This document shows positions 1-6,020 of a stretch of 7,285 nucleotides of DNA, one piece after another. Each line of letters begins with the position of its first letter. Position 1 is the first letter of the stretch. The notes beneath the pieces were generated by a model. That model had not been told where the DNA came from. It did not search any database and worked only from the letters and a program-made list of their open reading frames with translations. Both the position numbers and the translations under genes were made by a program. Where the stretch lies: NCBI GenBank assembly GCA_938029515.1, contig CALJAQ010000052.1, forward strand, positions 1-7,285, read 5' to 3'. The stretch comes from an uncultured Nitrososphaerales archaeon (GTDB taxonomy: Archaea; Thermoproteota; Nitrososphaeria; Nitrososphaerales; JAAOZN01).

Positions 1-2
1 GC

Positions 3-500
3 TGCCCCTCTTGCGTAAATACGTTGAAGAACCAGTATCCGAAACTTATATGTAGGCAGCCTCACTTTAAGGTTCAGCATATTGTGGAACTTGTTGATGG
101 ACGGTTAGGAGAAGGTGTATTAAAAGACCTTAAGAAGAGTAGTCTAAGGGTTGCTTACCACGACCCCTGTCAGCTTGTGAGGGGTTTGAAGGTGTATAAC
201 GAACCTAGGCGCATATTGGCTAAGATCGCTGATGAAGTAGTTGAGTTTCCTGAGCGTGGTGTTGAAACTAGATGCTGCGGTGCAGGAGTTAGCGGTATAG
301 TTGAAGTAGTTGACCCTTCGGTTAGGCTTGAAGCTGCGGGGAGGAGGCTCTTCCAAGCAGGCTCTATTAGAGCAGATATAGTAGTCTCAGCGTGCCCTGA
401 TTGTAAAATAGCGCTTTCTGAGGCGGCTAGGAGGGTTAAGAGCGGTATAGAGGTCTCTGATATTCTGGAGATGCTTGTGATGCAGGCTGGGTTAACTTAG
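3..500 (+). CDS. HdrD/GlpC-type CCG-domain Fe-S protein, C-terminal part
   Basis: The frame is open from the left edge and ends at TAG (498-500), so 165 C-terminal residues are visible and the N-terminus lies outside. An internal TTG at 24 could be read as a start, but coding sequence (Cys-Pro-Ser-Cys) precedes it, so the gene is truncated by the window. The visible part holds the closing CxxC of a first CCG domain (residues 1-4) and a complete second one: HDPC (Cys56), RCCG (Cys91-Cys92) and ACPDC (Cys131, Cys134), spaced CX34CCX38CXXC. In HdrB/HdrD this motif binds the non-cubane [4Fe-4S] cluster that cleaves disulfides; GlpC, LutA and DsrK relatives share it. It is a paralogue of the HdrD-like protein at 2390-3613, but lacks the Gly-rich run after CCG. 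It probably accepts or donates electrons in a thiol/disulfide or dehydrogenase reaction. The family is clear; the substrate is unknown. Confidence 0.88.
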   Translation, partial: CPSCVNTLKNQYPKLICRQPHFKVQHIVELVDGRLGEGVLKDLKKSSLRVAYHDPCQLVRGLKVYNEPRRILAKIADEVVEFPERGVETRCCGAGVSGIVEVVDPSVRLEAAGRRLFQAGSIRADIVVSACPDCKIALSEAARRVKSGIEVSDILEMLVMQAGLT

Positions 501-944
501 TTAAGCCTCTTCAACCTGCCCTTGAACATCAACCTTTATTGGTGAGCGTAGATCTGCTAAAAGAGGGCAATAATCTTGAGCCAACTGTATACACTTCCTC
601 CCTAACTCCACTTGATCTTTATCTACCCTTATACGCACGGTAGCCTGCACATCTCTCAAGCGGTAACCTTCTTCGGTTTGAACCCTTCTACTAGTTACGG
701 TGCACTGTAGCAAACGAAGCTTAAGTCTATTAACCTTCCTAAAGTGGAGGAAGGTTATCATCAGACATCCGCTGACTGCGCCTAAAAAGAGTTCATCTGG
801 TGTTAAGTGCTGCCCTAAGCCTCCAAACTCGGGGGGCAGATCGACTCTAATCGTTATACATCTAGCGGTTATTTCAGCGCCGCTCTGCTCATCCCAATCC
901 GCTTTGACGCTATATGTGACGACATCTGGACTTTTGGTCGCCAT
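501..944 (-). CDS. OsmC-family thiol/peroxide-reducing protein
   Basis: A 147-residue protein of typical OsmC/Ohr/YhfA length. The two conserved reactive cysteines are visible: Cys60 in the motif P-D-E-L-F-L-G-A-V-S-G-C-L, which begins the long central helix, and Cys126 in Q-D-Y-C-P. Family members reduce hydroperoxides or act on small thiols and sulfur compounds; the archaeal branch is mostly uncharacterised. The ATG at 944 is chosen because the protein then begins like other family members. An in-frame GTG at 1007 would add 21 residues unlike the family and would overlap the likely promoter. No Shine-Dalgarno site precedes ATG 944, consistent with a near-leaderless transcript. The stop TAA (503-501) directly abuts the stop of the convergent Fe-S gene, with no bases between. 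Its role here is probably redox or sulfur related. Confidence 0.87.
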   Translation of the reverse strand: MATKSPDVVTYSVKADWDEQSGAEITARCITIRVDLPPEFGGLGQHLTPDELFLGAVSGCLMITFLHFRKVNRLKLRLLQCTVTSRRVQTEEGYRLRDVQATVRIRVDKDQVELGRKCIQLAQDYCPLLADLRSPIKVDVQGQVEEA

Positions 945-954
945 ATATTCAAAT

Positions 955-980
955 CTTATAAAGAGTTTTGGGATAAAAAT
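955..980 (-). promoter_or_regulatory. Candidate TATA-type promoter for the OsmC-family gene
   Basis: Reading the - strand, a T-rich TTTTTAT element lies at 979-973, centred about 32 bp before the ATG at 944. It would start transcription a few bases ahead of the ATG, fitting the absence of a ribosome binding site. A better looking TTTATAAG at 962-955 is centred only about 15 bp before the ATG, too close for a transcript that includes this start. The assignment rests on spacing only. Confidence 0.4.
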
Positions 981-1029
981 GTTAGGTTCAGGTTGAGATG
1001 GTGCCACGTATGAGAGGCTGGCTATATTC

Positions 1030-1700
1030 GCTTAGCGCCTGATGATCGACATCCTTCTCCGTGAAGAGGCCTTATGGTAGGCTCCTCTATCCGCTTATAG
1101 GCGAGGATCTGCTCTATGTGATTCATCATGAGGTAAGGTTCAAACTCTGTCACCTTCTTTCCTGACTCCGTAGAAGGTTGAGCTTCTGTCATCGAGTACA
1201 TTCTTTGGCTTGCCATGCTCCCTGATCGCTTGATCAAGAACTTTAACTGGTGAGGAGAAGTTGTGTGCTCAAACATTCCATACCCAATTATTCTACTTGA
1301 CGCATGTCTTCATATACAATCAGCCGCATCCCTCTCCATATCTGCTCATCCATTTTGTGCCAGTAGACGTGCTATAATTCATTCTAATACGCTCTTTTAT
1401 ACCTTATCTACCTTCTCCTGAAGTGTTCCCTGACTTTATGATATAAGAGACCCTCCTTCATCGGTTATACACAGCATATGGTTTGTCTCGATCTCCTACT
1501 ATCTCCTCGGTACGGAAAGGTGTAGCGAGCTTGAGCCTTGTCCAGGCATACTTGGATCACAACTCTGTTGGAATTTCGGTCTTCGGCCTTTCAGGATTCT
1601 TCAGAGAAGGTACAGCTCCACCTCTCTGATATACCTAGGGTTCTTGTGATGACCCTTTCTTCAATTTCTGCTTCTTGCCCTGATGAGCAATTCTATCTGC
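1030..1700 (-). pseudogene. Degraded rve/DDE transposase (IS481-like) relic
   Basis: No frame is open, but pieces in shifting frames line up in the order of an HTH plus integrase-core transposase. HTH piece TRTLGISERW (1647-1618), then VELYLL (1621-1604), linker KNPERPKTEIPTE (1601-1563), EGLLYHKVREHFRRR, then IRYKRAY.NEL.HVYWHKMDE, LIVYED, IIGYGMFEHTTS, VLDQAIREHGKPKNVLDD, STFYG, EFEPYL and HIEQILA. In-frame stops at 1410-1408 and 1374-1372 sit where the family has Trp in W-I-R-Y and L-W-H (TGG to TAG); others are at 1386-1384 and 1290-1288. At least four frame changes are needed. The first catalytic Asp (family T-D-W-H) is Tyr (1365-1363), the second Asp is kept (1190-1188), and the Glu is Arg (1072-1070). 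Nothing recognisable follows the HGE region, so the C-terminus is lost. Family comparison is from memory; boundaries are approximate. Confidence 0.8.
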
Positions 1701-1719
1701 CCCGCTGGAATGCTCCCAT

Positions 1720-1752
1720 AGGAGTACCTTCTGCATATGCTCCTCCAAAACC
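1720..1752. repeat. 33-bp direct repeat, copy 1
   Basis: This 33-bp sequence (AGGAGTACC...CAAAACC) is repeated exactly at 1787-1819, after a 34-bp unique spacer (1753-1786). It contains a GCATATGC palindrome and outer AGGAG/CTCCT arms that could pair. It lies just upstream (in - strand terms) of the transposase relic. The period is 67 bp, and the spacer itself is not repeated. Confidence 0.9.
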
Positions 1753-1786
1753 TGTGCTTACGCCTGCAATTTCCGCTAGAAGTTTA

Positions 1787-1819
1787 AGGAGTACCTTCTG
1801 CATATGCTCCTCCAAAACC
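1787..1819. repeat. 33-bp direct repeat, copy 2
   Basis: An exact second copy of the 33-bp sequence at 1720-1752. I see no third copy at the expected 67-bp register on either side (around 1653 or 1854). It is followed immediately by a 13-bp inverted repeat. The pair could be a leftover of IS insertion or slippage, regulator binding sites for gcvH, or a minimal two-repeat array. Confidence 0.9.
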
Positions 1820-1832
1820 CGCTAGTCTAGCG
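1820..1832. repeat. Perfect short inverted repeat CGCTAG-T-CTAGCG
   Basis: Two 6-bp arms with a single-base centre abut the second 33-bp repeat and lie about 65 bp ahead of the predicted gcvH TATA box. It is a possible operator or the edge of a mobile-element remnant; there is no direct evidence for either. Confidence 0.5.
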
Positions 1833-1880
1833 CTCTTCAGCAGGGGTGAAGTAATTTCTTGATAAGAGGCATCTAGGTTG

Positions 1881-1900
1881 AAAGAGTAAGGCTTTTATCA
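1881..1900 (+). promoter_or_regulatory. Candidate archaeal promoter of gcvH (BRE/TATA)
   Basis: A purine-rich stretch (GAAAGAGTAAGG, 1880-1891) precedes CTTTTATC (1892-1899). A TATA box centred near 1896 predicts transcription from about 1922-1924, leaving a leader of only some 8 bases before the ATG at 1931. The lack of a Shine-Dalgarno site before that ATG agrees. Confidence 0.5.
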
Positions 1901-1930
1901 TACTTTAACATTCACATCCTAAGATGGCTT

Positions 1931-2362
1931 ATGGTTAAGCTTCATGAGAAATACGAATTCCCAGAAGGATTATATTATTCAAAAGATCATCTGTGGCTAA
2001 AGCAAGAAGGTGAAAACGTTAGAGTAGGGATCACGGATCTCGCCCAGCAAGCGGCTGGGCCGATAGTGTTTGTTAGACTCATGCCTAAAGGTAGAGTAGT
2101 CGAGGCTGGTAAACCGCTCGGAACCGTGGAGACTGGTAAGTGGGTTGGTCCTCTAAAATCCCCTGTTTCTGGAACTATTGTAGATGTTAATGAGAGGCTT
2201 AAGACAGAGCCTAAGCTCCTTAACTCAGACTCCTACGGCGAAGGGTGGGTAGCGGTTCTCAAACCCTCGAAGCTGCAGGAAGAGTTAAAGAATCTTATGA
2301 GTGACTTGAATGTGGTAAACGAGTGGTTGAAGGAAGAGATACCGAAGATCATAAAGAAGTAG
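1931..2362 (+). CDS. gcvH: GcvH-type lipoyl carrier protein
   Basis: A 143-residue GcvH/lipoyl-domain protein. The N-terminal Y-S-K-D-H-L-W-L (residues 16-23) matches the family's H-x-W motif, G-I-T-D-L-A-Q begins the barrel, and Lys70 in V-E-T-G-K-W-V-G is the expected lipoylation site, eight residues before P-V-S-G (78-81), as in GcvH. N-D-S-Y-G-E-G-W-type residues near 98-106 are also family-like. The C-terminal tail (about 113-143) is charged and longer than in many GcvH. In glycine cleavage it carries the aminomethyl group between GcvP, GcvT and the dihydrolipoamide dehydrogenase; none of those is in the window. GcvH-like proteins (LbpA) also serve Hdr-like sulfur oxidation complexes, and this gene stands between two HdrD-like genes, so that alternative is real. 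It is probably transcribed alone; the next gene is convergent. Confidence 0.9.
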   Translation: MVKLHEKYEFPEGLYYSKDHLWLKQEGENVRVGITDLAQQAAGPIVFVRLMPKGRVVEAGKPLGTVETGKWVGPLKSPVSGTIVDVNERLKTEPKLLNSDSYGEGWVAVLKPSKLQEELKNLMSDLNVVNEWLKEEIPKIIKK

Positions 2363-2366
2363 ATGT

Positions 2367-2384
2367 GGGTGCTTCGAAGCATCC
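2367..2384. terminator. Hairpin between convergent gcvH and hdrD
   Basis: A near-perfect palindrome (GGGTGCTTCGAAGCATCC) fills most of the 27-bp gap between two convergent stop codons. Seven pairs including one G-T close a small TCGA loop. A pyrimidine-rich TCTTTC follows on the + strand. It could act as a two-way terminator or mRNA 3'-end stabiliser; archaeal terminators depend mainly on T-runs, so the termination role is uncertain. Confidence 0.5.
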
Positions 2385-2389
2385 TCTTT

Positions 2390-3613
2390 CTACTCTAGCG
2401 ACTTTAATATTAGTTCGTTTATGTCCATAACTTTGAGCTTCTTACCGTGCTTCGGCACAGCTTTCAGAAAGATACGTTTACATTGGCCGCAAGCCGTTAT
2501 TAAGGCTTCGGCGCCTGTTCCTTCAGCTTCGTCGAGCACGGTTTTCGCGAGCTTGTAGGGTAGGTTTTCGTCGACCATTTCGACATCGCCGCCGCCGCCG
2601 CAGCACCAAGATTTATCCCTCGTGTTAGGCATGTCTTTGAACGATATCTTCGGTATGCTGTTTATGACCTCACGCGGCTCGTTGTAGACACCGGAGTTGC
2701 GCCCTAGATCGCATGGGTCATGATACGTAACCTTCATTTCAAGCGGCTTAGCTTTAACTCTACCCTCTTTAATCATTTCATAGAGGAGTTGTGTGCTGTG
2801 CATCAACCTTACTCCAGGAAGATGGGGCGCGTATTCGTGGACCCAAGTATGGTAGCAGGATGGGCATGAGAAGGTCACGATCTTGGGGTTCAGAGCCTTC
2901 ACACGCTCAACGTTATGCTTTTTAAGCCATTCGATTTCATCACGCATGCCGGCGAGTATGAGTGGGTATCCGCAGCACCACTCTTCGCTTCCTAAGCAGA
3001 TATACTTCAACCCCACCTTGTCGAATAGGGATGTTGTCGCTACAGCAATATCTTGTATAGTGGGGGAGTAGGAGGTCATACATCCTACAAAGTAAACAGC
3101 TTCACATTCAACCTGCTCACTCTGACCTAGAAAGTTTACTGGTGTTGGTGCGTAATCTCCCCAGAAGTTGCGTTCAACGTATGGTAGGTTGAAGACGTTG
3201 AAGTTGCTCTTCAAACCATCCTTCATCAAATCGAAGTTCTTTGGATATATCTTCTGCTGCACAAAGTATTCCCTAATCGCTATGCCAAGAGACCTCGTGT
3301 CTATACCTACTGGGCAGAAGGTTCTACATCTCCCGCAAGTTGTGCATCTGAAGAGCCCTTCCGCGTATGCGGTGAGACGCTCCTTTGGCAGATTGGAGCC
3401 AAAGATGCTCGCTAGTAAGCCGTGCTGCTTTCTAATGATCTGTCTAAAGCCTCGTATTAGAGCTGCGTAGCTCTGTGGGAAGTTTATCGACGGGTCTTCT
3501 TTAACCAATCTATAGACGGTACACTCGTCTTTACAGATTTCACACCTTGTGCAGCCGTCTAATTCTATGAGCTGCCTTACTGTAAGTGGTATTCGCCTTT
3601 TAGAGGGCTTCAC
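2390..3613 (-). CDS. hdrD: HdrD-like heterodisulfide reductase / DsrK-like Fe-S subunit
   Basis: A 407-residue protein, about the length of Methanosarcina HdrD. Two [4Fe-4S] motifs come first: Cys21/24/27/31 (the last not followed by the usual Pro) and Cys90/93/96/100 with Pro. Two CCG domains follow: Cys178, Cys213-214, Cys250/253 (CX34CCX35CXXC) and Cys301, Cys337-338, Cys375/378 (CX35CCX36CXXC). The second has the HDPC and WCCGGGG signatures of the non-cubane disulfide-cleaving cluster. There are no membrane segments; it should dock on the cytoplasmic face of the cytochrome encoded just upstream. The GTG start (3613-3611) overlaps the stop of that gene in GTGA and has a GGAGGTGA site six bases ahead, so translation is probably coupled. 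The reaction is electron exchange between the membrane partner and a disulfide or sulfur substrate. HdrD and DsrK cannot be told apart by eye. Confidence 0.9.
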   Translation of the reverse strand: MKPSKRRIPLTVRQLIELDGCTRCEICKDECTVYRLVKEDPSINFPQSYAALIRGFRQIIRKQHGLLASIFGSNLPKERLTAYAEGLFRCTTCGRCRTFCPVGIDTRSLGIAIREYFVQQKIYPKNFDLMKDGLKSNFNVFNLPYVERNFWGDYAPTPVNFLGQSEQVECEAVYFVGCMTSYSPTIQDIAVATTSLFDKVGLKYICLGSEEWCCGYPLILAGMRDEIEWLKKHNVERVKALNPKIVTFSCPSCYHTWVHEYAPHLPGVRLMHSTQLLYEMIKEGRVKAKPLEMKVTYHDPCDLGRNSGVYNEPREVINSIPKISFKDMPNTRDKSWCCGGGGDVEMVDENLPYKLAKTVLDEAEGTGAEALITACGQCKRIFLKAVPKHGKKLKVMDINELILKSLE

Positions 3614-4440
3614 CGCCGCTCACCTCCTGCGGAGTTGACGAGCATAGTGAGCGGTGCGGCAAAAGCGTGCCACAGCCTACCTGTGTAAGGTATCACGCCG
3701 AAGAATAGGCCTAAGAAGAAGCCTGAGATAGGCCAAAGGATGCTGTATAGCGCATCGATCTGAGCGTTGGTTAAGGTTGTTAGAAGCCTTGATACTCCAT
3801 ATGCTACAAACATAAATTGGCTTCCTTCTGGGCTACCGTATTTTACTATAGTAACCGCTTGAGCCAAGTATCTGAATATAAACCAGATTACAGGTAGGAA
3901 GAGTAGGATAGCGTCTTCTCTAGTCGCTGCTTCAAAGTTTTTCTTAAAGAACCTTCGATGCACAGCAAGCAGCTCCGCGAAGAAGAGCACCATAGCCATA
4001 CTCAAATTGTCGATGAAGAAGAAGAGGAGCCAGAGTGGTGCTTGAACATCTGCCACCTCTTCAAATATGTATCCTGGGAAGAAAGGTGATCTGAAGAATT
4101 CGTAGATAAAGGCTTCTACTGTTGAGACGCCAGCGGCTAAATCAGCTAACACGTGGTTTATGAGTATCAGCAGCACATAGAAGGTGACAAAAGAAGCCTT
4201 CTCTAAACCTCTAAACCTATCTACAGAGAAGAGCCTGGACTGCCCAAATATGTTAAATACGAATGTTCGGATTATCGCTAGAATTCTTTTACTGAAGACA
4301 GTTTTAACAACCGAAGCTGCTGTAGATGGTATGCTTTCTGAGCCGAGTAGCCAAAGCCTAAGGTTGAGAAGCGCACCTATGATGAAAGCAGCTACCCCTG
4401 CTGCGAAAAAGGCCGCAGCTATATCTACAGCTTCAACCAT
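3610..4440 (-). CDS. HdrE/DsrM/NarI-like membrane cytochrome b subunit
   Basis: A 276-residue hydrophobic protein with about five membrane segments (roughly residues 5-31, 82-103, 132-160, 177-199 and 231-253), the layout of NarI, DsrM and HdrE. Only three histidines occur: His96 in the second segment, His161 at the end of the third, and His258 in G-R-L-W-H-A-F-A-A-P-L, a C-terminal pattern that recalls the heme-binding end of HdrE/DsrM. These relatives bind b hemes and pass electrons between a membrane quinone or methanophenazine and an HdrD/DsrK partner, which is the next gene with a 4-bp overlap. ATG 4440 is the first in-frame start; only a weak GTGAT precedes it, while a TATA box sits about 32 bp upstream. 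The family assignment rests on topology, histidines and context rather than clear sequence identity. Confidence 0.75.
   Translation of the reverse strand: MVEAVDIAAAFFAAGVAAFIIGALLNLRLWLLGSESIPSTAASVVKTVFSKRILAIIRTFVFNIFGQSRLFSVDRFRGLEKASFVTFYVLLILINHVLADLAAGVSTVEAFIYEFFRSPFFPGYIFEEVADVQAPLWLLFFFIDNLSMAMVLFFAELLAVHRRFFKKNFEAATREDAILLFLPVIWFIFRYLAQAVTIVKYGSPEGSQFMFVAYGVSRLLTTLTNAQIDALYSILWPISGFFLGLFFGVIPYTGRLWHAFAAPLTMLVNSAGGERR
3620..3627 (-). promoter_or_regulatory. Shine-Dalgarno GGAGGTGA deciding the hdrD GTG start
   Basis: A strong anti-16S match six bases ahead of GTG 3613, inside the end of the membrane-protein gene. The same 8-mer at the same spacing precedes mvhA, supporting this GTG as the true start. 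Confidence 0.8.
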
Positions 4441-4467
4441 AGCTAATCACACTTGCTAACATATCTG

Positions 4468-4476
4468 GTATATACT
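4468..4476 (-). promoter_or_regulatory. Candidate internal promoter (TATA box) before the cytochrome gene
   Basis: GTATATAC on the - strand, centred near 4472, predicts initiation about 27 bp on, near 4445, five bases before ATG 4440. This would give the cytochrome/hdrD pair a near-leaderless transcript independent of the hydrogenase genes. Confidence 0.5.
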
Positions 4477-4511
4477 GACATAACCAAGGGGGATAAGATA
4501 AGAGTAAAGGT

Positions 4512-4530
4512 GGTTCAAAAAAGAAGAACC
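4512..4530 (-). terminator. Possible T-rich terminator after mvhA
   Basis: Just past the mvhA stop, the - strand has GGTTC-TTCTTTTTT-GAACC, a 5-bp stem with a loop that is nearly all pyrimidine. The T-run itself is the kind of signal archaeal RNA polymerase uses to stop. It may end or reduce transcription before the cytochrome gene. Confidence 0.4.
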
Positions 4531-4536
4531 CTTTGC

Positions 4537-6006
4537 TTAGCCTCTTGTAAGCCGCTTATAGAGGCGCTTCTCTCTATCGTATATGTTGACTTCCAGCGGC
4601 ATCTGACCTAGTAGCGCGTGTGTTCCGCAGGCTAAGCAGGGGTCGTATGGTCTGAATGCCATTTCAACCATGTTAAGCAGCCCATCGTTGACCTGCCAGT
4701 TCTTTATGAGGCTTTGAGCAGTTTTTTTGACAGATAGGTTTATTCCAGCGTTGTTATGTACGGTGGCCACTATTAGGTTGAGGGATTCTACGAGGCCTTC
4801 ACTATCTGTCTTGTAGTGGTGTATTAATACACCCCTAGGTGCTTCTACGACACCTACACCCTCGTCTGGTGCAGCTGTCGGTATTGTTCTTACTTCTTTA
4901 CTTGCGATTTCAGGGTCTCTTGCTAACTCCAGCGCCGATTCAGCAGCTGCCATAATCTCTATGACCCTAGCCCAGTGGAAGCCTAGTGTTGCGTGCGCCG
5001 GCTTCCCTAATACTGATACGAATTTTTCATACGCTTCTTGTGCTAGAGGTGTTGTGAAACCACTACTCACATTCATCCTCGCTAATGGGCCTACCCGATA
5101 TACGCCGCTATCTGCACCATCTTTGAATCCCTTCCAGCCTACAGCCTTAAGGTATGGGAACTTAAGGTATGACCAAGGCTCTACGTGCTCAGCTATGTAG
5201 TTAAGGTATTCGCTTGGGTTAAATTCTGCGAAGATCTTGCCGTCTGGGGCTATTACCCTTAACTTGCCATCATAGAAGTTGACCTTACCTTTCTCATCAA
5301 CCAACCCCATGTAGTAAGTCTTGTGTAGATAGATGTCACCTGTGATTAGATCTACGTATTCCTTGTTTTTGAGGACAACGTCGTCGAAGATCTTTAAGGT
5401 CAGCTTAGCCAACTCAACCATATTAGCAGCACGCTGCTCCAGCTCCTTCCTCTGCTCCTCAGTTATCGGCTTACCAACACCGCCAGGCACAGTCATAACT
5501 GGATGCACAGCCCTCCCACCAATCAGCTCTAACATTCGGGTAGCTTCAAGCCTAGCTGCAAGTATGTGCTTTACGAGATCCATACCTACTTTCGCTATCA
5601 CACCGAGCACATTACGCTCAGCGCGAGTCGCAGTAGGGCCTACGACGAAGTCTGGTGCTTGAAGAGCGTAGAAGACTGCGGCGTGGTCGTGAACGTAGAA
5701 TGTGTTGTAGGCTAGTTCACGGAGCTTTCTGCCTGCTGGAGGTGGTGTGACATGGTAGACTGCATCGACGGCTTTGGCTGAAGCCATGTGGTGTGCCCAG
5801 GGGCATACTCCGCAGATTCTTGGTGTTATGAGAGGCATCTCCTCTACCGGTCTGCCTCTGCAGAATCTTTCGAATCCTCTGAACTCAACTACTTGGTAGT
5901 AAGCGTCCTCTACGTTGCCTTCGTCGTCTAGGAAGATGCTGATCTTGCCGTGCCCTTCTAACCTTGTTATCGGCTGAATAGTTACAACCTTATCTTTCTT
6001 CTCCAT
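4537..6006 (-). CDS. mvhA: F420-non-reducing [NiFe]-hydrogenase large subunit
   Basis: A 489-residue group 3 [NiFe]-hydrogenase catalytic subunit. The family landmarks are present: R-L-E-G-H-G-K (15-21), the N-terminal nickel motif R-I-C-G-V-C-P-W-A-H-H (Cys65, Cys68) and the C-terminal motif D-P-C-L-A-C-G-T-H (Cys457, Cys460, His463). The four Cys hold the Ni-Fe(CN)2CO centre that splits H2. Twenty-six residues follow His463, so the gene encodes a precursor that a HyaD/FrcD-type protease would be expected to trim after His463 once nickel is in; no such protease or Hyp gene is in the window. It is cytoplasmic, without a Tat signal, as expected for Mvh/Frh-like enzymes. ATG 6006 follows the mvhG stop by six bases, with a strong ribosome site made from the end of mvhG. 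It pairs with MvhG. Confidence 0.96.
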   Translation of the reverse strand: MEKKDKVVTIQPITRLEGHGKISIFLDDEGNVEDAYYQVVEFRGFERFCRGRPVEEMPLITPRICGVCPWAHHMASAKAVDAVYHVTPPPAGRKLRELAYNTFYVHDHAAVFYALQAPDFVVGPTATRAERNVLGVIAKVGMDLVKHILAARLEATRMLELIGGRAVHPVMTVPGGVGKPITEEQRKELEQRAANMVELAKLTLKIFDDVVLKNKEYVDLITGDIYLHKTYYMGLVDEKGKVNFYDGKLRVIAPDGKIFAEFNPSEYLNYIAEHVEPWSYLKFPYLKAVGWKGFKDGADSGVYRVGPLARMNVSSGFTTPLAQEAYEKFVSVLGKPAHATLGFHWARVIEIMAAAESALELARDPEIASKEVRTIPTAAPDEGVGVVEAPRGVLIHHYKTDSEGLVESLNLIVATVHNNAGINLSVKKTAQSLIKNWQVNDGLLNMVEMAFRPYDPCLACGTHALLGQMPLEVNIYDREKRLYKRLTRG

Positions 6007-6012
6007 TTGTTC

Positions 6013-6020
6013 TCACCTCC
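6013..6020 (-). promoter_or_regulatory. Shine-Dalgarno GGAGGTGA for mvhA overlapping the mvhG stop
   Basis: The last codon and stop of mvhG (AGG TGA) form part of the GGAGGTGA site six bases ahead of mvhA ATG 6006. This tight arrangement implies translational coupling of the small and large subunits. Confidence 0.85.

Noticed and set aside
24..500. TTG at 24 as the true start of the left-edge Fe-S gene
   Set aside because: The frame is open to the edge, and the codons before it encode the conserved C-P-S-C of the preceding CCG domain, so the gene is truncated rather than starting here.
944..1007. A longer OsmC protein starting at GTG 1007
   Set aside because: The added 21 residues are unlike the family, lack a ribosome site and cover the likely TATA box.
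1022..1276. An 84-residue open frame on the - strand as a separate gene
   Set aside because: Its residues match two pieces of the rve transposase in this frame with an out-of-frame piece between them; it is part of the relic and not a gene.
1693..1803. A 36-codon - strand open frame spanning the repeats
   Set aside because: It has no ribosome site or promoter and is made largely of repeat sequence; too short to support.
1720..1819. A CRISPR array
   Set aside because: Only two repeats and one spacer, no third or degenerate copy in register, and no Cas gene in the window; kept as a direct repeat instead.
1538..1825. A 95-residue open frame on the + strand
   Set aside because: It runs antisense to the transposase relic and across both 33-bp repeats in different frames, has no ribosome site, and its composition resembles no protein family I know.
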